NCBI GenBank assembly: GCA_028554755.1
Contig: JAPTOF010000002.1
Span: forward strand, 28,205,001-28,269,000
Length of the DNA: 64,000 nucleotides
Reading direction: 5' to 3'
DNA from: Cordia subcordata
Taxonomy: Eukaryota; Streptophyta; Magnoliopsida; Boraginales; Cordiaceae
The position numbers were made by a program, and so were the translations under genes. Numbering within the stretch: the first letter of the stretch is position 1; each line of letters opens with the position of its first letter. Below the pieces are notes generated by a model, which did no database searches, was not told where the DNA came from, and worked only from the letters and a program-made list of their open reading frames with translations. Positions 12,479-24,700 of this stretch are shown piece by piece.

Positions 12479-12738
12479 TAGTGTGTTTGGAATAATCTTA
12501 TTTTAAGATATTTATTCTATTAAAATTTGGAGTTATCAGATATCTTATCACATGTACCATGCATTTTATAATTGTAAAAAATAAGATAGGATATATTACT
12601 TATTTCTTATAAGATAAAAAGTATGGTTTTGTTTTGAATTTTCATAGGATGTATGATAAGATTTCTTAAATCTTATAAGATGTACCCTCATTTCAATTAG
12701 AATAAGCATATTAAAATAAGACTATAACAAACAGAGCA
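12479..12738. mobile_element. MITE, TCTTATTTTAA family, copy 1
   Basis: About 260 bp with terminal inverted repeats TAGTGTGTTTGG...TCTTATTTTAA at the left and TTAAAATAAGA...ACAAACAGAGCA at the right. Flanked by TTA on both sides (12476-12478 and 12739-12741). The interior is made of repeats of CTTATAAGATAA and its variants. The 3-bp TTA duplication points to the PIF/Harbinger superfamily. Confidence 0.8.
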
Positions 12739-12742
12739 TTAG

Positions 12743-13486
12743 TGTGTATTTGGCAACAGTAATTGGAGTAACTTTCATAAGTCAAAACGCTATTTTGTCG
12801 AATGAGGCTTGATTAGTAAACTATTTTTTATATTAGTGTTTACTATTTCAATTAGCAGTTTTTAAAAGTTAAAAATTTCCGCCTTTTAAGTAGTTTTTAG
12901 TTTTTCATTTCTCTTTTTTGGCTATTTTGCCCTTTCTTCATTTTTTTGGTCAATTATACATTTTCTCCAATCTCTCTCTATACATTTTACATTTTCTTTC
13001 ACAAATATAAATAAAAAATACTATAAAAATGAATTTCAAATTCTATCTAATTAACATATAATAAAAAGTATGAGTTTTATTAGCTCTTTTTCTTGACAAA
13101 ATAAATTTTGAATATGTTAAAATTAATTTTTATACTAATGATATAATTGTTTTATAAAAAAATTAGTTATATTTTAATATTAAAATATTATTATTATTAT
13201 CTAACTATAAAATATATTATCTTATTCTTACAATAGTAATAATAATTACCATAACAACAACAACAACAATAATAATAATAACATGATATAAAAGTCTTTT
13301 TATATTATTTTATATTCATCAGCTAATCTAATAGTTAATTTTACTAAACATATTTTGTTTAATCAGTTAACTAAACAACTAACAGCTAATTAAAATACAA
13401 CAGTTATCAGCTACCTAAACAACTATCATATATCAAGCACCTATCAGCTATCTTAACAGCTAATTTTGCTTCCGACCAAAACACAA
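12743..13486. mobile_element. Non-autonomous DNA-transposon-like repeat B, copy 1
   Basis: About 740 bp. The ends resemble inverted repeats (left TGTGTATTTGGCAACAGTAATT; right complement TTGTGTTTTGGTCGGAAGCAAAATT). The right half repeats CAGCTAA/CAGCTATC motifs. A clearly homologous, diverged copy in the same orientation is at about 60360-60956. There is no ORF. The superfamily cannot be fixed because no target-site duplication is obvious. Confidence 0.6.
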
Positions 13487-13921
13487 GGCCCATCTCATTT
13501 TTTTTCTTTTTTGTCAAAAATGAATTTTTATTAAATTAACGAGGGCAAATACAAAGGCCCATCTCATTGACACTCTCACTTTCTTCACAGAAGTTGCAAT
13601 GGAAAGTAATTAAATAATTTAAGTAGTTGATACTATTTCTTTTAAAATAATGATTGAGTTCGAATTTTACTATTAGTGCGAGGTAAGGGGGAAAAAAAAG
13701 AAAAGCAAGCTTTAATATAAGTTTTTTTTCCTCTATTTCTTCGTTCCGTATATTAAACAAATCTAAATCTCTCAATGAAAGGAAGAAAAATTAATTAAGA
13801 ATTGAAAACATGAAAAGAAACTAGAAATAAGGATGGAAAATAGATGGATTGAACGTCACACAAGGTTCGCTCATTTTCTTTTGTTCTTGTCGATCCCATC
13901 TTTGTACCGATTTTAGATTAA

Positions 13922-14217
13922 TGCTCTGTTTGTTATAATTTTATTTTAATATATTTATCTTATTAAAATAGAGTAAAATTTTATAAGATTCAAGATAGGA
14001 AAATTTCTTAAAATTTAAGACATCTTATCATGGATTTTTTAAAAATTTTAAAACAAATCATACTTTTTATTTTATAAGAAATAAGTAATTTATCCTATCT
14101 TATTTTTTACAATTATAGAATATATGGTATATGTAATAAGATATTTTAAATCTTATAAACTATATCTAAATTTTAATAAGATAAGTATATTAAAATAAGA
14201 CCATTCGAAATACACTA
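13922..14217. mobile_element. MITE, TCTTATTTTAA family, copy 2 (inverted relative to copy 1)
   Basis: About 296 bp beginning TGCTCTGTTTGTTATAATTT and ending TTAAAATAAGACCATTCGAA then ATACACTA, which are the right and left ends of copy 1 in reverse. Flanked by TAA at 13919-13921 and 14218-14220, so it is an independent insertion. Confidence 0.8.
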
Positions 14218-15219
14218 TAAAAAGAATTACTTACTTATTTAGTAAAAGAAGAAAGTTTTGGACATGAAAATCAATTTAAAATAACTTATTTGGTTTCTTG
14301 GAAGTATGTATGAGTAGCATTAGACATTGCAAAAGGAACGACCGAGTCAACTACTTGTCCACTCATATTTTACTTTTGGGGTCATCTCAACAAAGAAAGT
14401 CGGATCACCTCATCAGTTAAAAATTACTCAAATTAGGCAGATGTTTGGCTACTTTTGGAGCCATCTCAACAAACAGATGATATATATATATATATATATT
14501 ATACTCTGTCTTTTCAATGAGAGAAAATTGCACTCATTAAGATTACATTAACAAGTCCATTAATATAAAAAATTATTATTTTTAATTATTCTCATATTAA
14601 ATTTATCATTTTGTACCACTCTTTGTTTTAGAGGATGTGTTATATTTAATGGAGAATGAATAAAAATGATAAATATTTATATACATATGATTATGTAATT
14701 AACTTTAATGCGTGTATTGCACCCTTTAGAAAAATCGTATATCTAAAAGGGATTGTGAAAAAAAAAAAAATCAGATGCTAAATTTGGCAGATTTTCAGCA
14801 TTTGATTTCTGAAATTCACCTGATCCCACTTTAATGTTTGCGTAACATTCCAAAAGCTACTTTTCTAACCAAAACTGTTCAAAATCTAACTGTTACATAT
14901 TACAGTGATGCTTGTTAATTTATTGTGCAAAACGTCTATATCTTACTTTTCATTCTTTGATTCTTTCATTTCCGGAAGTTTCTTCTTGAATTTTTTTTTA
15001 AATGATAGTAACTTATTTAACAAAAATTGCACATATCTTGAAAAAGCAGATTATTATGATACTTGTAAGCACTTGGCTACAATTATCAGTATTTCTAAAA
15101 CAAATCTAGAAAACATTATTATTCTTTTTGTGGATCATAAACTTATTTAACATAACTTGTCAGTAATTCGTAACAATAGTAATCATGAAATGTTTAAGCG
15201 TTAACTACAAATATCAGTA
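14218..15219. other. Intergenic, no gene recognised
   Basis: AT-rich, with a short (TA)n run near 14479-14499. The ORFs here are short and of low-complexity composition. Confidence 0.5.
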
Positions 15220-15227
15220 CTTGTATT

Positions 15228-15980
15228 TAGGGGTGAGTATTCGGTTATAACCGAATTTAACCAACTGAATTTTCGAATTGTTACAAATTGCTAACCGAAA
15301 TCGAACCGAACAACATAACTAACCAAAATAATTTTAACATAATTTTCGGTTCGGTTTCGGTTATTAACCGAAATAACCGAAAATTCAAAAAAAAATGCAT
15401 TTGCTAAAACTACTTGAGATAACCGAATTTCTAGTTAGGAAATATAATAACTAAATTACTATTTACAATTCATGTTTTCTGGAAAATAGTAACAAAAAAA
15501 TTAATGAACTCATTTTATTGAGATCCTCAAACTTGAGTCAAAACTATCAAATATAGCAAACATCCACCCAAAAAGAAAATAAATTCCCATCTAAGAGTAA
15601 TTTAGATGAGTCAAATCTAGTCATCAGTAAAGAGATTAGAGAAGATGTAAGCTGCATTGCACAAGGAGTCTCAATTTGTGAACAAATTCCCAACATATAT
15701 ACAAAAAATGATCAATGGTGGCTGCTAATTGAAATTGAACAGACTAGAGGAGCCTAATTTTTTTCTTTTATGCCTAGGCAAAATTAAATCAATTTGATAT
15801 TTCGGTTATTCGGCTAATAACTGAATTTTTAATTAAGCATCCGAAACCGAACCGAACACCGAAATTCTCTAAAATAGATAACCGAAACTGAACCGAATGT
15901 ATAATTAACCGAACCGAATTGAGAATTTCGATTAGGTTCGGTTCGGTTATTCGGTTAAAACCGAATAGTGCCCACCCTTA
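15228..15980. mobile_element. Non-autonomous hAT element with CGGTT-rich subterminal repeats
   Basis: A 753-bp element with termini TAGGGGTGAGTATTCGGTTA and, at the right, its inverse ending GTGCCCACCCTTA. It is bounded by a perfect 8-bp duplication CTTGTATT (15220-15227 and 15981-15988), the hallmark length for hAT. Both ends carry dense arrays of CCGAA/TTCGG and AACCGA/TCGGTT motifs, the kind of subterminal repeats that hAT transposases bind. The centre has no ORF, so it must depend on a transposase from elsewhere. Confidence 0.92.
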
Positions 15981-16019
15981 CTTGTATTACAAAATCTACA
16001 AAACATGACTATTATTTGT

Positions 16020-16074
16020 AGGGCTCGTTTGTTGGCCTTTCTTGAAAAGATTTTTTTTTTTGGGTATAATTTTG

Positions 16075-16115
<41 letters not shown>

Positions 16116-16249
16116 TGAAAGTTCTAACTTCCAAAAAAAACTTCATTTAAAAAAAGAGTTTTAACTTTTTCTTTGAAAGACAATACATATTCTTATTACA
16201 AAATTTATGTATTTTTTAAAATATTATTTTTTTAACGAGAAAAGCGAAT
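16020..16249. mobile_element. Degenerate GTTTGGATTGG-family MITE with internal (AT)n expansion
   Basis: Begins GGGCTCGTTTGTTGGCCTTT and holds the family motifs in order (TTCTAACTTCCAAAAAA, GAGTTTTAACTTTTTCTTTGA), interrupted by an (AT)n tract at 16077-16110. The boundaries are approximate. It abuts the intact family member that follows. Confidence 0.45.
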
Positions 16250-16252
16250 TTA

Positions 16253-16461
16253 GGGTTTGTTTGGATTGGTTTTTTTTTCAGAAAAAGTACTTTTTCCCTG
16301 AAAAATTTACATTAAATTTGCAATGACATTTTGATTTGGATTCTAAAAAAACTAAAACTCTGAAAAAAGCTAAAATATATATTTTTTTAGAAGTCAAAAT
16401 TTTCAATTTCTAAAAAAAGCTGTTAAAAAATACTTTTGAAAAAAACCAATCCAAACGGGCC
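16253..16461. mobile_element. GTTTGGATTGG-family MITE, best-preserved copy
   Basis: A 209-bp element with inverted ends GGGTTTGTTTGGATTGG and CCAATCCAAACGGGCC, flanked by TTA at 16250-16252 and 16462-16464. It serves as the reference copy for the related sequences at 8322, 9217, 54013 and 55612. Confidence 0.85.
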
Positions 16462-16826
16462 TTAAACGGTCCTGAACGAAAATTCAAACACCGAGTTATT
16501 AACTTAAAAGCCAAAATCAAAAGAATAGTTAAAGGAATCCACCGACCCAGGTAAACCGGGTGGACCAAACTAAGCCGCCCAAGAACCGGGGGTGGAGAAT
16601 ATCTGGCAAGACAAGGAAATCACGCCTCCCCATATGCTCTCATATTCCCTCCCTCTTCCATTTTGGTAAGAAGACAACAGCAAAATTCCTTGCCTCCAAA
16701 ACCATCCATTTCCCTCTCGTTTCTCATCTTATTTTAACCTTAAAAAAGAAAGCACACCTATTCTCATTTTCTTTTTCAATTTTTCTAGTTCTTATATTGC
16801 ATGATGCCTCTCATATTTTTAATGTG

Positions 16827-16863
<37 letters not shown>

Positions 16864-18767
16864 GTTTCAGTGTGTATTAGAGAGAGCACATGGACAAAAA
16901 AAAAGAGAGCAAATCAAAAAATTAGTTTAGTGCAATAATGTATATCATATTTGGTTAAACCCTCGCTCCCATGGAAACATACCCAAGACCTCACATTTGG
17001 AAAAAATAATCTCAACAATTTGACCTATCCCTTATTCCTGTAAATGTCATAGATATATAAATTTATTTATGTGTCTTTTTTTGCGATAAAAAAATTTCAA
17101 CGGATAAAGTTTGACCTTCAACTAGCAAATCTTAGTTGCGCATCATGTTGCCAATACTAGACACATCTAAGTTGTGACCATTTTCCTAGATAAGGGAGAC
17201 TGGGATTAAACCTAGATTATGATCCATATTTGACCTCTGCTCTTACAGTTGAGATATCCTAAAAGACCATATACTTGTATATGAGAGAGGTTACAAATAT
17301 ATGAACTAATCTTACAATAATAATATATGCAATAAACTAGTGCATTTTTATCCGTTTTTTATCTAAAATATTAAATTAAGTTTAATTAATTTATTTTTAA
17401 CAGAATATACAAATTCAGTCATGAATATTCTATGCTCTGCATTAATCTTTTTAAACAATAAATATTAAATTTACTTAGGATTGATCTTAAAATTCAAAAA
17501 TGAAAAATTCTTTAAGACTTTTAAGTATTAATTAATTAGTAATTAAAATTCTAAATTAAAAAAAATATATATATATATACACATACATATTCTATAATAA
17601 GAAATAGATATTTTGAAATTCACGAACGAGTATTATTTTAAAAAATTAATTGATTGAAAACTAAATTTCTAATGCTAATAATATATATATATATATATAT
17701 ACATAATATATAATAAATTATTTTTTTTAAAAATCACAAATAAATTTTATCTTAAATATTAATTGATTGACTATTTAATATTTTAATTAAAATTAATAAT
17801 GTATATTCATAAATGTAAGAAATAATAAAAGATAAAATAAACATGTCATGTAAGCGTTGACACGACATTCTCACAATGCTTATACATAGCACTCTCAAAC
17901 TGTTCAAAAAAGTATAACTTACAAACATATAAATATATATATATATAGATATAGATAGATAGATAGATAGTCAGGAGATAAAAATACTAGCATGACATGT
18001 CTCATATATATATATACCTTAAAAAGGAGCCATAATATATATAATAAATCACAAGTATATTTGAAATAAAATGTTATAAATTTAAAATTAAATATTTGAT
18101 TATAACAAGTTATTGCACGGCTGCTCCCCTGCGCTATCTTCGAAGAAATATTCCCAAATTTCTCTTCACTACTTCCCATACATTACTCTTCCTCCGCCCC
18201 GACTAGAGCAGTACTATGTAACATCTCGTGTTGTAATAGTAAATAATGTGATGTGATTATTATAGTAGTACAATATACACATAATCTACTTTAAATTCTC
18301 CAAATCTCTCTCTAGACCACTTTCTCTCTCTAGCCTAAAATAGCCCTAAATTCTTGATCTGAAAACATTTCGGGTCTGAAAATCGATTTTTTTTTTTTTG
18401 TTTTTTTGAAGGAAAAGGAAACCAAAGACACATCTCACCTCACTCTGGCTTTATTGCTTCACCAAGCATCACTCTTTGTGCACACACGTAATATATTTTA
18501 CATATGTAATTTATCATGTGTAATTTTATATGTGTTGGCGTGTGACTTATGTGATTTTCTCGTGGATATCGCTATCATGATGACGAAACGATGATGTGAT
18601 CGAAACGCGTGAATTTTGATGTGTGGTTCGCATGCAGAATGATAATTTGAGGCAAATTTGTAATTATTGGGGATTTTGGTGCAAGTCGGGATTTTTTATT
18701 TTATTTTTTCTGGAAAAAGTTTTTGGATGAGTGTGGAGGAATTAGGGTTTACTAAATTTCGGTGTAA
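16462..18767. other. Intergenic upstream of UBP16
   Basis: Very AT-rich with (AT)n runs at about 16826-16863 and 17684-17702 and a GATA-type run near 17945-17970. No gene is recognised. The last 450 bp probably contain the UBP16 promoter and 5' UTR. Confidence 0.5.
18300..18340 (+). promoter_or_regulatory. Pyrimidine-rich patch, probable UBP16 core promoter or leader
   Basis: CTCTCTCTAG-type pyrimidine runs occur twice here, about 430-470 bp upstream of the UBP16 ATG. Such Y patches mark many plant core promoters and leaders. The transcription start itself cannot be read from the sequence. Confidence 0.3.
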
Positions 18768-21700
18768 ATGCTTGTGGGAGGGGATCTAGGGTTTTCATTT
18801 AGAGCGGTAGCGGCGGCGTTTGTGGTGTTGTTTGGGCCGGTGGTTGGATTTGTTGTGCGCCGGAAATGGCAGCGTTCGGCGGCGAGGAAGGAGGAGATCA
18901 ATCGGCTCTTGGTTTTGGCGTCTGAGGAGGCGGCGTTGGCCGAGCTCGAGTCCAGGTCTGGTTATGGAAATGGCTATAGCTCTGGTTATAGCTATGGCCA
19001 GGATGAGGGCTATGGAAATGGCCATGGCTTTGGATATGGTTCCGTGGTCGAGGTAGAGGATCAAGTGGTGCCCACTGTGGCTGCCGTGGAGGCGCAAGCA
19101 CAGGTGCGCAGTTCTCAAAAGTTGCATCCTTGTGCGGTGTGCTCTACCCTCACGAAATCTCGGTGCAAGCAGTGTAAAGCAGTCCATTATTGGTACGGTC
19201 CTATCCATTGGTTAATGTTTCATGTTTATTTTGTGGTTGTTTATTTCTGTTGTGGCATTTATTTATGTATGAATGGATTTAATTATTAAGGAAGGTAATG
19301 TTTTTGAAAATCTGTAAACTGTGATGGGATTTCGAACGCTGTTGAATCGATCTAGAATTAGCGTGATCTGTCATTTGGTCATCTTAAGTGGGCATCTTGT
19401 TAATGATTTGAAACGAATTTATGGTGCTTTAAAACCCTGAAAACTTGTTTAATGTGTGTACTATTCTGATTTTTTGTTGTTTTGTTTCTTTGTTGGAAAA
19501 TCAGCGCATATGTGATAGAATTTCAAGTGCCTCCGTGTCGAATTAGAGTAGGTGATCCTTCATTTAGTCACCGGAAGTGAGTTCTGGTCAAGTATTCAAA
19601 ATTTTGTTTTGGTGCTTTTGGAAATCCAAAGTTTGTGATATGTTCAACAAGTCTTTGGAGTGGCACTTTCAGTTGGTGTTTGTTTTTCGGTTGTCTTATT
19701 TCACGACGTATTTCTAATAATGATGGGAGAGTTTTGTGCTTTAGCTCAAGTTAGCAGTTTATGGTTGAATATTGGATGTTGTTGAATATATAAAGGACAC
19801 ATGCAATGTGTTGCTTCGTAGCCCTAAATGTACTTTCCATCCGCGGTTAAGGTGGAGGACATGTGACAGTTGTATCATGATGGAGGGCTCCATTGTTTAG
19901 GTTTTGGTTTGAAAGGCATGATGTTGCTTAAATGTAAATCCCTACCAAATGAGGGAAAACATTGTTTCCGAGACGGTGATAGAATCATGATGGCAATTGT
20001 ATGTTGGAACTCTCAGTTATGGCTCAATGTAGTTGCAAAGTATCTTCAGTTGCTCTCTTGTGTACCTCGGGGATGGTTTTAGGATATTTAAACAATTTGG
20101 ATCAATTTACATTTTGGGTATCGTATACAATCTTTTGAGGATTGCAGGTCTGACATCTGTCTAGGCTTGTCTGCTTGTTCACCTTATTACAAGGTGAAAA
20201 GGTCTAGTTAAGTGTATGTGTGATGACAATGTATCATGATTTTCATACACGTTAAGAGGTGACGAATATGGAAGGAGATCTAGTACTTCCTAATATGGAC
20301 ATCCTGGACCATGATGCACTTTTCAGCATTATTCATGTTTAAGTGAAACCTTAGTTGAAAGGCTAGAATGAGATAATGGAAGGTTTGCAGCTTAGAGCAG
20401 CTCATTAATGGCCACTGCATTGACTTGTCTGTATTTCAGCGAGTACTGAATTTTCCTGGCTAGGCTTGTTAGTTTTTATGGGAGGTCAACGAGCTGTCTA
20501 AATCCATTCTTTAGCATTGTGATTAAACTGTCAATTTGCTAAAAACTTTTAGTGGTTGGAGCATGTTTTTTTTCTTTTCACTTTTCCTTCTTTTGTTGCT
20601 TCCTTTGTTCCCCTGCACTAGAGTTTATTTGCCGCATGCAGAAGGTCTGATACTTAAATTGTTTAAGAAAAGTTGTATTCTCATATTCTACATACCTTGC
20701 TGGAGTATCATTGCATGTGCTGACGATGCTTCAGCTTTGTGCGGTTAATTTTTCTTTTATAAAGCTTGTATGTGGTTGCATCTATAACCACAACTTTCTA
20801 TTGTTTCAGTTCTGGCAAATGTCAAATCATTCATTGGAGACAAGGTCACAAGGATGAGTGCCGTCCATATAGGACTATAAATCAGAACAACGATGTAGGA
20901 GTTACTTCCCACTCAAATGCCTCTAAGCAAGAAAGGAATGGAAGTTATGGCAATGATGTTGGCTTTGAAGGGCATTTTTCTCCGAAATCTGTTGAAATGC
21001 CAACTGGTGAACCTGCCTTTTCAAATTCCCGTAGGCCCAAAGTACATGATGGGAAAAATGATATGGAAGTGGAGCATCTTACGGATGAAAAAGGAAGAAA
21101 TCCAAAATTGGAGTTTTCAAATGGCTTATTTGGTGACTTATCTACATCTGCTGGCATGAGTGAATTGCATAATTATGATTCTCATGATAGTGATGGACCT
21201 GATCAGCATCTGTCTAATTATCGTCATATTGAAAAGATTCAGACTGGCTTTGCAAACATTGAGCAGCCTAAGGCATCTGTCTCAGAGCAGCCCATTTCGA
21301 TCAGTTCTGTTGATAGTGTTGATCTTCCTAATAAGAGTTCTCAGATCAAGCCCAGTAGTGTTGACGGAAGGAGCAGCGTTCCATCTTCTTCTTGTGGTTT
21401 TGGTGTTAGTGGCTCTAGCAAGCCTGTACTTTCTGAGCCTATTACATCGTCTTCTGGATTTTGGGAAGGAAAACTTGTTCGCAATAGATCTAGAATCGAT
21501 GCTTCACATGGTGTTTCGCATTCTTCTTCCAATGGGGCTGATTGGAGCAGTGTGCCCAGTTCTCAATCTTCTTCCACTGAATTGTCTGAAACTGTCATCT
21601 CCCATGTGGACACACCTAATGCCAAAAGTGTAACTGTAGATGGTTCACGGCCCCCTTTGTCAGACATCAGGAAGCCAACTGATGGGATTTCTCATTCAGT

Positions 21701-24700
21701 AGAAGAAAGTAATGCTAATTTAATCTCGAGGAAGTCATCAAAGTTGACTGCTAGAGCACCGAGTGATTATGGTGTCGTCAATGTTTCCGGCGTCAAAATA
21801 TCAAGGCCTGGAGAACTTCTTCCTCAATTATCTAACGCAACAGGGAAGTCGATGACTGAAGCAATTTTGAAGAACAGAGACTTGCCGTCCTTGAGCTCTA
21901 AAAAGTCAAATCACGAGGTTGTTTCAAGAATCAGTTCTTCAGATAAAGCAGAATTCAGAAATGTTGAATCTGTTTCATCCAAACCATCTGGGGTTCCTTT
22001 GCCTTCTCACACTGATAGGCATGCAGTTCGAAGTGTGAAGGCTGTGAAGAGTGGCAATGCACATGGAGCGGCTGGATCTTCCCCAGAGCTTAGAGGTCAT
22101 CAACAAAATGCTAAAACTGTCTTGAAAACATCAGTGTTGAAAGTTGTTGACCAACTTAAAGCTTCTACATTAACAAAGCAGAATACATTTGGAGCTGGCA
22201 GTGAGATTATGGCTAGATATAAGGTATGAGTTGAGCCTTGATATGTCCCAATCTTATCTTTCTAGGATGCCAAACTCTGCAATGAGTATTTCTTGTTTGT
22301 ACAGGGCTTGTTTCCATATGAGGTATTTGTGCAGCTTTATCATTGGAACAAGTTTGAACTCCTTCCATGCGGCCTTGTTAATTGTGGGAACAGGTAATCT
22401 AGAGCTGATAGTAACCTAATCTTGCAAGGAGCTCTGTGCTTATAATATTGTTGAGTTTTGGACTTGCTTAATGAGAACTGAGTAATTTTCAGGTGCTAGA
22501 CTGTTCTATTTTCTACAGCAATACACATTCCTTTATTTGATCCTAAATGACAGTGGTGATTACTGGTGATATCACCTCTCTTCCATATTTTTACTTTTGG
22601 AAAAACCATCCCTGGTGATATTGAATATTTGAATTGGCACTGGCTACTAATTAGGGGAGTCAAACTCTGCAGGTCAACCATTGTACGAGCACTTTTACAC
22701 ATTCAGTTAGGTTCTGAAATCTAAAAATTGATTCTGGAATTGTATCCTGGATTTTATGCAATTTGCATTATCAAAATGGTTTGCATGGAACATATATCTG
22801 TAGGATATGCTTTGGTAAATTTGGTATTTATGTCACAAAAAAAAAAAAAAATTGGTGTTTTACATGAATCATAATTTTCATTTTTGGATTTGTTCTTGGA
22901 TAGGAATGTTTTCGATATCTATTCAAAGATTTATATGCTACCTCTAAGTACATGCCCACATCTTATGATAAATACTGTTATTGCTTATTTGTTGCATGAA
23001 TTGGTGGCGTTCTTGAATGAAGTCTATCTGAACAGAATAAGCATTTTTGCAGAAGAACTTATAATCTGATAACCTTTGATAGGAATAATAATCACTGTGT
23101 CCACAATATATTGTGTTATATATAGTAAAAATGCTTGACTTGAGAGCTTCATTAGTTATACATGTAGTGTATTGAAGCTAGTAATGATTAATAATGCAAA
23201 ACCACCTGTATATCTTTAATTTCCCGGAGATCATTGCTATTATATTTATTCAGCAATATCCATTATGACTTGTGTATTTGTGTTGTTTTTTTCTTGTTCT
23301 AATTTATTATTCTTACTCTAAACATTGTGCAGTTGTTACGCTAATGCTGTGCTCCAATGCTTGGCATTCACCCCACCTCTTACTGCTTATTTTCTGCAAG
23401 GACTCCACTCCAGATCATGTACGTTACTTATTATGATATTGAACAATCAGTTAGTATGTCTCTGTTATTGTATTGTTTTTTGTCTGCTGTTACTGTATTA
23501 AATCACTTTTTCATTTCCTTCTTTTCCCCTTTCCTGGTCTTATAATAAGGTCAAAAGAAAGATTGGTGTTTCATATGTGAGTTCGAAAGTCTAGTGCTCA
23601 AAGCCAAGGAAGGTACTACTGCTCTCTCTCCCATTCGAATTATCTCACATTTACAGACTATTGGGAGCCATCTAAGTAATGGGAGAGAAGAAGATGCTCA
23701 TGAATTTCTAAGGTGAGTTAGCTTCTCTACTTCTGAAGCCAGTTTGAGTTATGTGGTTTGCCTAGTTGTCAGTTGTCATTGACTGCAAAATTGCAGGTGT
23801 GCTATTGATGCCATGCAATCTATTTGCTTGAGAGAAGCAGGTATCAAGGAATCTGGCTCGCTGGGAGAAGAAACTACCCTCATAGGGCTTACTTTTGGGG
23901 GCTACCTCCGGTCAAAGGTAATAGAAACAATAAATGGTGACTAACACCGCTTTGAGTTGATGTATTGCTGATAATAATATGTTCTATTATGCAGATAGAG
24001 TGCATGAGGTGTGGTGGAAAATCTGAGCGGCATGAGAGGATGATGGATCTCACAGTTGAGATTGATGGAAACATAGGAACCTTGGAAGAGGCCCTGCGAC
24101 AATTTACTCATGCCGAGACCTTAGATGGTGATAACAAGTACCAGTGTGGCAGGTTAGTAATACTGTTATCAAAGCTGTGGCACTAACAGTTACCAAAAAA
24201 AAGCTTATGGCGTTAGGCATCTTATATGATTGATAATGCACTATTCATTATATCCTTCTATCTGATGCAAATGGAGACTTCACAATTTTAAGATGATTTT
24301 GCCATTATGATTAACTTGTTTATTTTTGGATTAAAAAATCTGAATATTTAAGTACTGGTGGTTCTCTAGATTGTTCAATGTGGAGAGACTTGAAAAGAAA
24401 CTCTGATATGATCTGATGGCCTTTTGAACTGCATTGTCCCTCTGTAGTTTGTATAGTTACTTTCCCATTCTTACTTGTGCTTCAGCCGTAGTTTTGTTGC
24501 CATTGTAGTCATTCTTGAAGGATATTGTCTTGAACTGTAGAAATCACTTCTTAGTGAGCAATTGTTGGAAGCACCTGGTTCAACATATGCTACAAACTAA
24601 TGCTACACATGCAACAAATCTTATTGGATCCTTTTCGGTTAGTTTCTTTCTGGGTATCGTAAACAATCTTGTAGTCAGAATCTTTTTTGCCAATGTTAAT

